Below, in pieces: positions 24,949-34,474 of a stretch of DNA of 64,000 nucleotides. The translations under genes and the position numbers were made by a program. Location of the stretch: positions 7,220 to 71,219 of the forward strand of contig JBBRBX010000011.1 of assembly GCA_038205395.1 (NCBI GenBank), in the 5' to 3' direction. Numbering within the stretch: position 1 is the first letter of the stretch; every line of letters starts with the position of its first letter. The notes below the pieces were generated by a model, which was not told the DNA's origin, did not search any database, and worked only from the letters and a program-made list of their open reading frames with translations. The stretch is from Fredericiella sp038205395 (GTDB lineage Bacteria > Chloroflexota > Anaerolineae > Caldilineales > Caldilineaceae).

Positions 24949-27900
24949 TCACTCTACCACAGCTTGCATCTCCGGCTCATGTGCAGGCCAGGTGAATTTG
25001 AAACAGGCGCCTTCGCCTTCGGTAGAAATCAGCCATACTCGCCCGCCGGCGCTCTCCACCGTTTTTTTGACAATCGCCAATCCCATCCCGCTTCCCTCCC
25101 GTTGATCACGCGATTGCAAAGTCTGGAACAGATCAAAAATGCGCGCATGGTACTCGGCGGCCACACCTGGGCCATTATCCTGAATGCAAAATTCAACCAG
25201 GCCATCAATCTGCCGCGCCGACACCACAATGGCGCCATTCGGCCGGTCATGATGCTTGAAGGCATTGCCCAGCAAATTGCGCAGGACTGTCTCCAATGGG
25301 ACACGCTGCGTGTGCAACACCGGCATTGGCTCCTGCATGATTAGCGTGAAACCCGGCGGTGGCGACAACAGGTCAAAAATTGCCCGCACCAGTGGCCCGC
25401 TCTCTACCTCCTGCGGCACATGTTGCATGCGCCCGGCGCGCGAATAGGCAAGCAAATCATCCAAAAGGCGCTCCATCCGCTGGACACGCCCGCGCATTTT
25501 TTCCAGATGCTGCTGTGATTCCGGCGGCAGCAAGTCATGGGCATCCTGGTACAGCCACAGAGAAAGATTGTCGATGGCGCGCAGCGGCGCCTTCAAATCA
25601 TGGGAAGCCACGTAGGCGAAACGGTCCAATTCGTCGTTGCTGCGCTCCAATTCTTGGGTGCGCGCCACCACGCGCTCTTCCAATGTTTCGTTGAACTGGC
25701 GCAACTGCGTCTCAGCCGTGCGGGCGCTGTCATAGAGGTCGACATTATCCACTGCCAGGGCAATACGCTGGGCTAACTCTTCGATGAAAGCCAGGTCATT
25801 CGCCGTAAACGCATTCCAGACATCCGCGCGTGCCAGCGTTATGGAGCCGATGATCTGCCCACGCGCACGCAGCGGCATGATGATCAGGGAAGCCAAACCA
25901 AGCGGAGCGAGTAAAGAAAACTGAGGATCGTGCTGCAACTGCTGCGCCGTCAACAGCGGGAAAAAGAGGGGGTGACCGGTGCGGATCACTTCCGGCGTGC
26001 CCTGTACTTGTTGTTGACCAAGAGGATAGCACCGCACCAGGTCGTGCAGCAATGCAAGCTTATCCCGATTGCGATGGGCCACAGCCACCGGCTCAATGAC
26101 CTCATCTGCGCCCGCCGCACGGCGCAAATTGATCACACACCAATCGGCCAGATGGGCCGTCAACAGCTCGGCTGCGGCTTGCAAAGCACGTTCATCCACC
26201 AGGGAGGTGAACAAAACACGGCTGGATTCGGCCAACAGCATCAACTGCATCTCCGATGCCTTACGCGCCGAAATATCCTCTACGACCGAAATAAAATAGA
26301 GAGGCTCACGCGTCTGTACATTCCGTACAAGAGAAACCGTCAGTTGAACCCAAACAGCCGCCTTATCCTTGCGCAGGTACCGTTTTTCCAGACGATAGCC
26401 ATCTATTTCGTCCGCAATAGTCTGCTGCACCAGTTGGACATCCGGATGAACATCATCGGGGTGCGTAATGTCTTGGAAAGTCTTTTGCTGCAGCTCCTCG
26501 CGCGTATAGCCGGCGATTTCACACAAACGGTTATTTACACGCAGCCAGCGACCGTCGAGCGCTACATGCGCAATACCGACCGCCGCCTGCTCAAACGTGG
26601 AACGGAAACGCTCTTCCTCTTCACGCAGAGCCTGCTCAATCCGCATACGCTCGCTGATGTCAACAATAATAGTGCCGACATACTGGGGCTTGCCTTCTTG
26701 GGCTAAGACCGGATACCAACTGGCGAGGACATGCAGGCCCTCAACACCGGGACGGCCACCCGCAATGCCGCTTAGCTCGCGGTTGAGAATGGGTTTACCC
26801 GTCTCAAGCACCTCGCGCAAGAACGGTACAACTACCGGTGTCAGCCCGGGCGCAACTTCTTCCATTTTGTGATCAAGATGTGCTTCCACCGGCAGGCCAT
26901 TCATCTGCGCCAATGCTTCATTGACGCGAATATAGCGCAGGTCCCGATCCATAAAGCTGATGCCGATGGGCGCATTGGCGATCAAGGCTTCCATCTGCGC
27001 CAGCAGTTCGGCCTGCTGCTGTTCGGCCACGCGCGCCTCTTCATACAGCCGCGCATTGTCCACCGCGACTGCCGCTCGACCAGCCAGCTCTTCCGCAAAA
27101 ACGACATCAGCCGCCGCATAATGCCGGTCGGATTCGGACCATACAAGGGTTAAAGCGCCTATAATCGCACCGCGTGCGCGCAGAGGGACAATGATCACGG
27201 AACGCATGGCGATCATTTGCAGAATCGCCAGTTGCTCCTCATCCAATTCCTGCTGGTTGATCAATTCGGTCGAGACATCAGGATAAAATTCCGGCTCGCC
27301 GCTTTTGATGACTTTGGCCAGCCCCTGTTCGTCCGCCAGCGAAGGCGGGAAGCGGCGGCGCAAATCCTGCGCCCAACGCACCTTGGCAGGATCGATATGC
27401 GCCACGGCAACAAGTTCAACCGCGCCGTCTGCTCGCAGCAGGTCAACAGCGCACCAATCGGCAATGCGCGGCACGGCCAGGTCGGCCACACGCTGGATCG
27501 TCGTTTTATAGTCGAGAGATGACGACAATGTGAGGCTGGCGTCAGCCAGGAACTGAAGGTATGTCTCCGCCCGCTTGCGCTGCGCAATATCCACCGATAC
27601 GCCCAAGACGCCGGCGACGGCGCCGTTTTCATCGTAGATAGGCGCGTCGATCACATCCGCATAAAAGGTGGAACCATCCTTGCGCTGCAGCAGAAACTCA
27701 CCTGACCAACTGCTGCCCCCACGCAAGCGCGCCAGAATACCATCCGCTTGGTCGCGCTGTGTGGCCGGCGTCAGCAGTTCGGCAATTTTCTTGCCCTGAG
27801 CCTCTTCCGCCGTCCATCCATAGAGTGTTTCGGCAAAGCGGTTCCAGTACGTGATGCGTTGGTCAAGGCCTACGGCGATCACGGCCTGATCGACCGTATC

Positions 27901-28695
27901 CAGGAGCTGCGCCTGGTAGAGCACCTTCTGTTCTGCCTGCTTGCGCCCGGTGACATCCTGCGCCACGCCCAGCACGTATTGGATGGCGCCGCCCTGCAGG
28001 CGGGCATAGACCCGCTCCTGCCGTTCATACCAACACCACTCGCCGGCAGTATTCTCGCTGCGGTGGGTGAAGGTCAACACAGTACCCTCAGGCTGGGCGG
28101 CAAGATCGCTCAGGTGCTGCTCGTAACGCACCCGATCATCAGGGTGCATGTGCTGCGGCAGCATTGCCAAGGGCGATTGTTCGTTATTGGCAGCGGCGAG
28201 CGGGGAGGAGGCTCTTGAAGGGGTGACATAATCAACACCCTCAGCGGCGACATCGTACAAGTAGAGTGTGTAGGGAGCCGTGCTTGCCAGATTTTCAATA
28301 AACCGCTTGCGCTCGCGCAGTTGAGTTTCGCTGCGATTACGCAGAAAAATCATGACACACAACAAGCCGGCTACCGCATAAAACGTCGCCGTGTAAACAA
28401 GTTTGCCTTCTATACCCGACAACATGCCAGGCGGGGCAACAAAGAAGTAGCTGCCTACCAATCCAGCCAGCAGAGTAGTGACAACACCGGCCCAGGGGCC
28501 GCCCCAAAAACAGGCCAACACCACGGCCAGGTAAAAAAAGCCATAGGTGAATTGAGATGCGAAGGGTTTGACCAAAGCGGTCAGGGCGGCGGCGGCGGCG
28601 ATCAAAAACAGGGCTAAAAGAATTTGCAGGGGCAGCGAGCGGATACGGCGCGCATTTGATTGTGGGAAGGAGTTTTGGTCCGCCCAAATTCTCAT
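24949..28695 (-). CDS. Membrane multi-sensor histidine kinase (PAS/GAF array)
   Basis: 1248 residues. An N-terminal block of about four membrane helices (KdpD/DUF4118-like, residues 20-120) is followed by a chain of PAS domains (near 130-250, 255-370, 560-680 and 685-810), with two GAF domains (near 380-550 and 820-985). The C-terminal kinase has a HisKA H-box in FAYVASHDLKAPLRAIDN and HATPase_c motifs in VLRNLLGNAFKHH, DNGPGVAAEYHARIFDLF and GMGLAIVKKTVESAGG. It integrates several cytosolic signals. Its ATG overlaps the upstream YihY gene stop (ATGA), so it is translationally coupled to a membrane-protein gene. Confidence 0.9.
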   Translation of the reverse strand: MRIWADQNSFPQSNARRIRSLPLQILLALFLIAAAAALTALVKPFASQFTYGFFYLAVVLACFWGGPWAGVVTTLLAGLVGSYFFVAPPGMLSGIEGKLVYTATFYAVAGLLCVMIFLRNRSETQLRERKRFIENLASTAPYTLYLYDVAAEGVDYVTPSRASSPLAAANNEQSPLAMLPQHMHPDDRVRYEQHLSDLAAQPEGTVLTFTHRSENTAGEWCWYERQERVYARLQGGAIQYVLGVAQDVTGRKQAEQKVLYQAQLLDTVDQAVIAVGLDQRITYWNRFAETLYGWTAEEAQGKKIAELLTPATQRDQADGILARLRGGSSWSGEFLLQRKDGSTFYADVIDAPIYDENGAVAGVLGVSVDIAQRKRAETYLQFLADASLTLSSSLDYKTTIQRVADLAVPRIADWCAVDLLRADGAVELVAVAHIDPAKVRWAQDLRRRFPPSLADEQGLAKVIKSGEPEFYPDVSTELINQQELDEEQLAILQMIAMRSVIIVPLRARGAIIGALTLVWSESDRHYAAADVVFAEELAGRAAVAVDNARLYEEARVAEQQQAELLAQMEALIANAPIGISFMDRDLRYIRVNEALAQMNGLPVEAHLDHKMEEVAPGLTPVVVPFLREVLETGKPILNRELSGIAGGRPGVEGLHVLASWYPVLAQEGKPQYVGTIIVDISERMRIEQALREEEERFRSTFEQAAVGIAHVALDGRWLRVNNRLCEIAGYTREELQQKTFQDITHPDDVHPDVQLVQQTIADEIDGYRLEKRYLRKDKAAVWVQLTVSLVRNVQTREPLYFISVVEDISARKASEMQLMLLAESSRVLFTSLVDERALQAAAELLTAHLADWCVINLRRAAGADEVIEPVAVAHRNRDKLALLHDLVRCYPLGQQQVQGTPEVIRTGHPLFFPLLTAQQLQHDPQFSLLAPLGLASLIIMPLRARGQIIGSITLARADVWNAFTANDLAFIEELAQRIALAVDNVDLYDSARTAETQLRQFNETLEERVVARTQELERSNDELDRFAYVASHDLKAPLRAIDNLSLWLYQDAHDLLPPESQQHLEKMRGRVQRMERLLDDLLAYSRAGRMQHVPQEVESGPLVRAIFDLLSPPPGFTLIMQEPMPVLHTQRVPLETVLRNLLGNAFKHHDRPNGAIVVSARQIDGLVEFCIQDNGPGVAAEYHARIFDLFQTLQSRDQREGSGMGLAIVKKTVESAGGRVWLISTEGEGACFKFTWPAHEPEMQAVVE

Positions 28696-29927
28696 GTTGG
28701 TTCCTGTTTTGCTGCGCTGCGCACACGCTTGCTCTGTTGGCCGCGCGCTGCCGGCGTCTGATCTCCAGTTTGTCGCCGGATTGGCCCTGTCACGAGGTTG
28801 ACAACAGATAAGAGGGCCATAACCCCCAATGCCGCTCCCGCTTGGGCTGCCGGCTGTGCCAGATTGTGCATGACGGTTCCTGCTGCCCGGCGGATACGAC
28901 TCTGTCTGCCTGGCTCCACGTTTGGCGCGCCGCTGTCAGTTGCGCCCGCGCTTGTAGCCGGCTCGGGTATCTGTGAGTTTACTACAGCCGATACGATTTT
29001 GCCATCGGAAAGCACTTCCGTCTGCTGTGGCATAGCGGGAATCGGCTGTTCGATGAGCTGGTGCTCAGCACGGCGTGACCCATACGTGCGGCTATACACC
29101 TGCGTAAATTCTGCTCCCAGAAAAAAAACCTGCGCTGAATAGTAGGTATATAACAAAATAAGAGCCAGCGAGCTGGCGGCGCCATAGGCTGAGGCAATGG
29201 TGCTGTAGGCCAGGTACCAGCCGATCAGCAGACGGCCAAGGGAAAATAAAAGCGCTGTCGCCACGGCCCCCGCCCATACATCACGCCAGGCCACACGCAC
29301 ATCGGGTACGAATTTGTAGATAAGAGCAAACAAAATCAAGGTGACCAAAAAGAGAAAGGCAAAGTTGATCACCTGTGTCTGCACTACCATACCAGGCAGG
29401 TAGGTGTTAATCCAGTCGGTGGCCGCCGCCAGGACAGTGCTCACTAATAAAGAGAGCAAGAGCAAAGCGCCGCTGATGATCACCATCAGCAGCGTAAGCA
29501 GCCGGTTTAGGATGACGCCCCAAATGCCCCTCTCGATTTGTATGGGGACATCCCAAATATTGTTGAGAGAGTTGCGCAGCTCGTTGAAAACGCCGGTGGC
29601 GCCCCACAACAGCAATCCGAAACCGATAATAGTGGCAAACAGGCTGGTTTGCGGCACACGCGCGTTCTCGACCGCTGTCTGAATCAGCTCGGCGGCATCC
29701 GGATTCGTAATATAACGTTCAATCCCGCTGGCCAGTTGTCCTTGCGCCGCTTCCCGTCCGTAGAACAGGCCTGCCCCAGCCACCACAATCACCAGTAAAG
29801 GAGCAACTGAAAAAATCGTGTAATAAGCCAGGGCTGCTGCCAGGCGCGTGGCGTTGTCCGCGTTCCATTCTTCAAACGTGGTTTTCAGCAAGATCCATAG
29901 GGAGCTTTCCTGCCAAGACCGTTTCAT
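28692..29927 (-). CDS. YihY/BrkB family inner-membrane protein
   Basis: 411 residues. Six hydrophobic segments in the first 290 residues with family motifs LAAALAYYTIFSVAPLLVI, GFGLLLWGATGVFNELRNSLNNIWD and YKFVPDVRVAWRDVWAGA. A C-terminal extension of about 120 residues ends in a further hydrophobic stretch and a basic tail. The ATG at 29927 lies inside the end of the preceding AI-2E gene (56-base overlap), and its stop overlaps the large kinase start. Function of the family is unresolved (envelope or transport roles have been proposed). Confidence 0.9.
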   Translation of the reverse strand: MKRSWQESSLWILLKTTFEEWNADNATRLAAALAYYTIFSVAPLLVIVVAGAGLFYGREAAQGQLASGIERYITNPDAAELIQTAVENARVPQTSLFATIIGFGLLLWGATGVFNELRNSLNNIWDVPIQIERGIWGVILNRLLTLLMVIISGALLLLSLLVSTVLAAATDWINTYLPGMVVQTQVINFAFLFLVTLILFALIYKFVPDVRVAWRDVWAGAVATALLFSLGRLLIGWYLAYSTIASAYGAASSLALILLYTYYSAQVFFLGAEFTQVYSRTYGSRRAEHQLIEQPIPAMPQQTEVLSDGKIVSAVVNSQIPEPATSAGATDSGAPNVEPGRQSRIRRAAGTVMHNLAQPAAQAGAALGVMALLSVVNLVTGPIRRQTGDQTPAARGQQSKRVRSAAKQEPT

Positions 29928-31122
29928 GTGTATCCATATTCTGCTCTATCGGTATGTCTTCACCTTGAATCTCAGCAATCAGTGCTTCCAAGCGTTGGAC
30001 AAGGCTGGCCAGACGTGGATCGGCAGGGGCGTCATCCTGCTCTACCTTTGCGCGCACCTCAGCCAATCGCTTCTGCATCAGTTCCAACTCGTTTATCTGC
30101 ACAGGCGGCGCCGTTTGGGGAGAGGAATTGAGAAACGCATTGATGCCAATCTGAATCGCCAATGCTATCGGCGCCGCCAGCAGAAGCCCCACAAAGCCGA
30201 ATGCATCAGCAGCCGCCAACATGATGACAATCAGCAGCACGCCCCAATAGCGACTTTGGGTGTAAAGGCGGCGCTGCATATAAAATTCCAGCACCGCAAG
30301 CACCACAATAGTATAGACGACTGCTGCCGCCAACACAATCGGCTGTGAAAGGACACCAATCATCAGGACGGCCAGCAGCGCCAATACACTTCCCAGCAAG
30401 GGTACAAGCCATAGGACACCTGCCAAAACAGCCATTGTGTACGGATATTTGACGCCCAACAGCGCGTATCCGGCGGCAAAAACAAGGATTGCCAGCACAG
30501 TTTGTATGATCTCGCTGCGCAAATAAGCGCCTACGTCCGTCTCCAGCTTGCGCCACAGCCGGCGGGTGCGGATACGCTGCTCCGCCGCCAGCAGGGAAAA
30601 CCATAAACGCTCAAAACGGTTGCGGTCGGCCGTCCAATAGATCGAGAGAAAAATCGAAAGCACCAACTCGCCCACCCTGCTCCCCAGCGTGGTCAATGCA
30701 CCGGCCACATTCTGTATAGCAAGTAAAGTCTCGCCACCTGCCCACCAACTCACGACTTGAGCTGTGGTCGGCAACCGTCCTATCCAGGCCGTGCGCGAAC
30801 TGGAAAGCCCTAGTAGGGTGCTCTGCAAGTTGCCATAGACCACCACGAGATCCTGCACCAGTGGATCTAGTTCCTGAGCGACAAAGTAAATCGCAGCGCC
30901 GACCAACAGCAGCAGAAAGCCAAACACGCCGACATAGACAGTGCCAATGGCAATCCCGCGCCGCCATTTGTGGTCGGTCAACCAATCAATTGGGCCGCTT
31001 AGCGTAGCCGAAATTGCCAACGATAAGAGAAAGATCAGGGCGACAGCATGCAGTTGCCACAAAATGGCAATTACGGCGAGCGTAACTAGAATGATGGCTG
31101 TAACAGCGGCAACACGTTTCAT
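29872..31122 (-). CDS. AI-2E family transporter-like protein (second copy)
   Basis: 416 residues with seven to eight membrane segments and the AI-2E/PerM family pattern: the ALIFLLSLAISATLSGPIDWL entry helix pair, a long extracytoplasmic loop, and the C-terminal pore region SRYWGVLLIVIMLAAADAFGFVGLLLAAPIA. The C-terminal 90 residues are soluble and acidic. It starts within the stop of the first AI-2E gene (ATGA) and its own 3' end encodes the YihY start in another frame. Such proteins export small solutes, signals or Na+/H+; the substrate here is unknown. Confidence 0.88.
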   Translation of the reverse strand: MKRVAAVTAIILVTLAVIAILWQLHAVALIFLLSLAISATLSGPIDWLTDHKWRRGIAIGTVYVGVFGFLLLLVGAAIYFVAQELDPLVQDLVVVYGNLQSTLLGLSSSRTAWIGRLPTTAQVVSWWAGGETLLAIQNVAGALTTLGSRVGELVLSIFLSIYWTADRNRFERLWFSLLAAEQRIRTRRLWRKLETDVGAYLRSEIIQTVLAILVFAAGYALLGVKYPYTMAVLAGVLWLVPLLGSVLALLAVLMIGVLSQPIVLAAAVVYTIVVLAVLEFYMQRRLYTQSRYWGVLLIVIMLAAADAFGFVGLLLAAPIALAIQIGINAFLNSSPQTAPPVQINELELMQKRLAEVRAKVEQDDAPADPRLASLVQRLEALIAEIQGEDIPIEQNMDTHETVLAGKLPMDLAENHV

Positions 31123-32522
31123 GCAGCGACCTCGGTTTGTCTTGCCATCTCGGCGTTTGCCAGCAGCGTATCAAGTTCGGAGGCGATGGCCTCGATCTCA
31201 TCTTCCGTACGGTCGTCACTATTGTTGACGGGTTTATCACTTTCTTCATCATTGCGCGCTTGTGTGCGCACTGCCTGCATGACATACTGTGCTTCAAGCC
31301 GCATTACACCTACATGGCTGCGGCCGATATCAGCAGCTTCGGGTTCTGCCATCGAGCCTTCTTCACCGATGCGCCTGTTGAATAAGACACGGTTGAGCAC
31401 AATTTGCAGAATTGCCGCCAGCGGCACGGCCAAAAGTGCACCTAGCAGTCCAAACAGTGCGCCAAAGGCGACCAGCGCCAGCATGGAAATAATGGCGTTC
31501 ACACCCACCGAACGATCCATCACCCGCGGCACCAGCAAGTTAGATTCGAGCACCTGGATCAAAACCAGCGCCCCAACCACCCACAGCAGCTTGTCGGGAG
31601 CGGACGACATGGTCACAAGCAAAGCTGGGACCGCCCCGAGAAAGGGGCCGACGAGCGGCACGGATTCAAACAGCGCCATTGACAAACCTAGAAGAAGAGC
31701 GTTGGGGATGCCCAGCAGCAAATAGGCGATGGTCGCAGCGCCGCCTACGATGCCGCACAAAATCAACTGGCCACGAAAGAAAGAGGCGATCTTACCTTGG
31801 CTCTCGGTCACTAGTGCCCGCAGTTCCTCACGTCGTGTCGCCGGCGCTTTGAGAATCAGTTTGCGCACAATGACGCTGCCCTCCAGCGTCCAATAGGCGG
31901 CAATGGCGAAAACGGCAAACAGACCAAAGAAGGTTTTGGCGCCCAGCACAATCCATTCCCAACTTTGCGCCGCTGTTGTGCCCGTCTCGGCTTCGGCGGT
32001 CGCCGCAACCGCCGCCGCTGTGGTTGCGGCCGATTCTGCGGCGGCGCCGGCCGTCTCGCTGCCCTGATTGACTGCGGCCATCAACAGCGGAAGGGAGGGT
32101 TCAGCAGGCAAGACCGAACCCAGACCGCGCACCAATCCCACCGAGGAATTGAGCACCAAATCACGCGCGTTCTGGTAATAACTGGGCAGGGTTCCCGTCA
32201 CATCACGCACCTGCTGCGCCAGCGGCGCTGCCCCAAACCACAAAACGGCGGAGAGCAGACCAAACAGCAGCAAATAGAGGACAAACATCGCCACCATCTT
32301 ATGGACGCCGAGCCGTGCCAGTCGATTGACTAAAGGATCGAGCGCAATCTGAACAGCAATGGCGACAAATACAAGAAAGACCACGCTATAAAATCGGTAA
32401 AACAGGAGAAACAGCAGCGTGACCGCCAGCACCGTAAGCGTGCCCAGGATAACCTGGCGCAGCGTCAAGGATGTTAGTTGGTTGACTGTTGCCGGTGCTT
32501 GCCCATTCGGCTGTGCGTTCAT
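31119..32522 (-). CDS. AI-2E family transporter-like protein (first copy)
   Basis: 467 residues, same family and fold as its neighbour. N-terminal helices (LGTLTVLAVTLLFLLFYRF), an Ala/Thr-rich loop (about 160-200), the segments FFRGQLILCGIVGGAATIAYLLLGIPNALLLG and VGNAIISMLALVAFGALFGLLGALLAVPLAA-like pore region, and an acidic C-terminal tail of about 85 residues. Lies 47 bases downstream of the lipid kinase gene and overlaps the second copy by four bases, indicating tandem duplication and co-translation. Confidence 0.88.
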   Translation of the reverse strand: MNAQPNGQAPATVNQLTSLTLRQVILGTLTVLAVTLLFLLFYRFYSVVFLVFVAIAVQIALDPLVNRLARLGVHKMVAMFVLYLLLFGLLSAVLWFGAAPLAQQVRDVTGTLPSYYQNARDLVLNSSVGLVRGLGSVLPAEPSLPLLMAAVNQGSETAGAAAESAATTAAAVAATAEAETGTTAAQSWEWIVLGAKTFFGLFAVFAIAAYWTLEGSVIVRKLILKAPATRREELRALVTESQGKIASFFRGQLILCGIVGGAATIAYLLLGIPNALLLGLSMALFESVPLVGPFLGAVPALLVTMSSAPDKLLWVVGALVLIQVLESNLLVPRVMDRSVGVNAIISMLALVAFGALFGLLGALLAVPLAAILQIVLNRVLFNRRIGEEGSMAEPEAADIGRSHVGVMRLEAQYVMQAVRTQARNDEESDKPVNNSDDRTEDEIEAIASELDTLLANAEMARQTEVAA

Positions 32523-32569
32523 TTGGGTTCCGTTTGTGAATGGTTGAAGGCCCTAATGCTGCTTGGCGC

Positions 32570-33520
32570 CTATTGCTTTGTACGGCCATTTTTGCCGTTG
32601 CCGGCGCCAGGCGTAATGACACGCAGGGCGTGGGGGATCACGCGGCAGTGCACCTCAGATGCGTCCAGCACTTCGCCATCGTACTGCACTGCCTGTCGCG
32701 GTTCCGTCACAAGACGCATCTCTTTGGCTTGCCACCATTGCAGCGCGCGCTTTTCACCGTTCTCTGCGTTTTGCGCAGCGGCCTCCACGTTGAGCAGGCC
32801 GGTGATACTGCCGACTAAATCCGTAAACAGCCGGATACCTGCCGGTTGAATCACAATGATGTCAAGCATTCCATCGCTGATATCGATGCCCGGTATCAGG
32901 CTGAGGTTGCGCTGCGCCATGTTGCCGGAGTTGGCGATAATACAGGACATTCCTTCCGTCTCGATCTCCTGCCCATCCACCACAAGCTGATAATGCGAAA
33001 CCTGCGGCTGCACAAGATTTTGCACAGCCGACCACAAATAGGCGAAATTGCCGAAGCGCTCCTTCAGTTCCCGATCAGCCTGCTCCACCATGGCCGCCTC
33101 GAACCCTACGCCGACACGCAGGATAAAGGGTCGGCCATTTACTTCACCCATGTCGATCTTACGGATAACTGTGTTTTCCGCACAGATCAGCTCCGCTGCC
33201 GGTCGCAGCGTTTGTGGGATGTTCAACTCGGAAGACATGGCGTTGGCCGTGCCGCCGGGAAGGATAGCCAGCGGCACGGACGAACCCATCAAGCCGCTGG
33301 CTACCTCAGCCACTGTCCCATCCCCACCGTAAGAAACAACAACATCGGCGCCGTCTTTCACGGCCTGGCGAGCTTGCTCCGCTGCATCTCCCGGCGCCTT
33401 TGTAATCGAAACGTTCCAATCGATACCGGCAGGTCGAAAAACATCGTTCAGTACCGACAAAATCGGTTCATCCTGGCCTGCCGCCGGATTTATGACTACG
33501 TGCACTCGCTCAAAACGCAT
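32570..33520 (-). CDS. Diacylglycerol kinase catalytic-domain lipid kinase (DagK/YegS-like)
   Basis: A 316-residue lipid kinase. The ATG at 33520 is favoured by AAGGA eight bases upstream. It has VVINPAAGQ at the N-terminus, the nucleotide loop VSYGGDGTVAEVASGL, LPGGTANAMSSEL, and the C-terminal catalytic acidic motif in GIDISDGMLDIIVI. It phosphorylates diacylglycerol or a related lipid at the membrane, recycling it to phospholipid synthesis. It heads the minus-strand run of AI-2E, AI-2E, YihY and kinase genes. Confidence 0.9.
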   Translation of the reverse strand: MRFERVHVVINPAAGQDEPILSVLNDVFRPAGIDWNVSITKAPGDAAEQARQAVKDGADVVVSYGGDGTVAEVASGLMGSSVPLAILPGGTANAMSSELNIPQTLRPAAELICAENTVIRKIDMGEVNGRPFILRVGVGFEAAMVEQADRELKERFGNFAYLWSAVQNLVQPQVSHYQLVVDGQEIETEGMSCIIANSGNMAQRNLSLIPGIDISDGMLDIIVIQPAGIRLFTDLVGSITGLLNVEAAAQNAENGEKRALQWWQAKEMRLVTEPRQAVQYDGEVLDASEVHCRVIPHALRVITPGAGNGKNGRTKQ

Positions 33521-33570
33521 GGGCTTCATCCTTTTTGACAGCACTTAGCCCGTATGGGCGCTAGAAGGGC

Positions 33571-34353
33571 CTAGAGCGGCTGGCTGTAGGCGCCACTTTG
33601 GCCCGCCGGCAGCCGCATCGAATTTGCCAAAGCACCCGCATTGGCTCGTTTCGCCTGGCGTGCACCAGCCGAAGCGGCGGCGCCATTCTTGGCAAACTGC
33701 TGCCGGGCAAAAATCACAGCATGTTTGCGGCTCTGCACATCCAACTTGCGCAGAATGTTATGGACATGGTTCTTCACCGTACCCATCTCGATGATCAGCG
33801 TGTTGGCGATCTCCTGATTGCTCATCCCCTGCTCAATCCAGTGCAGAATTTCCCATTCACGCGGCGTCAGTTCCGCCGGCTCATGAAAAGACTCCGCCGC
33901 ACTCATCGTGCGAATAGTAGTCACATTGCGCTTGAGTTCGGCCAGGCGAGCGATCAACGCGCCGCCGATATGCGGTGAGACATGGAACTCGTTGACAGTT
34001 ACACGGCGAATCTTGCGCACCAGATCAACCAGCGAGTCTTCCTCTACAATATACCCTGCTGCCCCTTCTTCAATATAGCGCAGCACTGCCGCTTTGGAAT
34101 GAATCAAGCCGCTGATCAGCACCTTGACCTTTTTGCCGGAGCGAGCGGCGGCGCGGGTAAAGCGCAGCGCACCATTGTCCGGCAGATTGATGTTGACTAC
34201 AGCCACGTCAATTGCTTGCTTGTCAAGCTTGGCCAGCGCCTCTTCGGCGCTGTGAGCAAAGTCCACAACCTTGATATCGGGTTCAATGTGCAACGCCGCT
34301 GCGGTGAGATCACAGGTCAAACGTATTTTGTGAACAACAAGAACACGAATCAT
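33571..34353 (-). CDS. LuxR/NarL-type regulator with degenerate receiver (paralogue of 16259-16942)
   Basis: 260 residues from ATG 34353, with GGGAGGA five bases upstream. The receiver-like half has lost its active site: VLVVHKIRL instead of an acidic pair, VVNINLPDNG with Asn at the phospho-acceptor position, and GYIVEED without the Lys. The HTH is intact (LTPREWEILHWIEQGMSNQE, then TVKNHVHNILRKLDVQSRKHAV) and nearly matches that of the regulator at 16259. A basic C-terminal tail of about 40 residues is unique. It ends 50 bases before the lipid kinase start and may control that operon. The 18-bp palindrome at 34457 lies 104 bases upstream. Confidence 0.88.
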   Translation of the reverse strand: MIRVLVVHKIRLTCDLTAAALHIEPDIKVVDFAHSAEEALAKLDKQAIDVAVVNINLPDNGALRFTRAAARSGKKVKVLISGLIHSKAAVLRYIEEGAAGYIVEEDSLVDLVRKIRRVTVNEFHVSPHIGGALIARLAELKRNVTTIRTMSAAESFHEPAELTPREWEILHWIEQGMSNQEIANTLIIEMGTVKNHVHNILRKLDVQSRKHAVIFARQQFAKNGAAASAGARQAKRANAGALANSMRLPAGQSGAYSQPL

Positions 34354-34456
34354 AAAAATCCTCCCGGTGGTTAACTGGATGCCCATCATGCTTGTGATTG
34401 ATTCAAGGATATAGGCATTTTCAGCACAACGGTATGGGGAGGTGGCGCTACACGGG

Positions 34457-34474
34457 GGTAGGGATCACCCTACC
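34457..34474. promoter_or_regulatory. Palindrome GGTAGGG-N4-CCCTACC shared with 17098-17115
   Basis: A perfect 7-bp inverted repeat in the upstream region of the pseudo-receiver LuxR gene, away from any gene end, so it is not a terminator. Read towards the gene, the two palindromes agree at 16 of 18 positions (GGTAGGG-NN-ATCCCTACC), and both are followed by TGTAG and CCCCAT within 40 bases. Confidence 0.65.
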
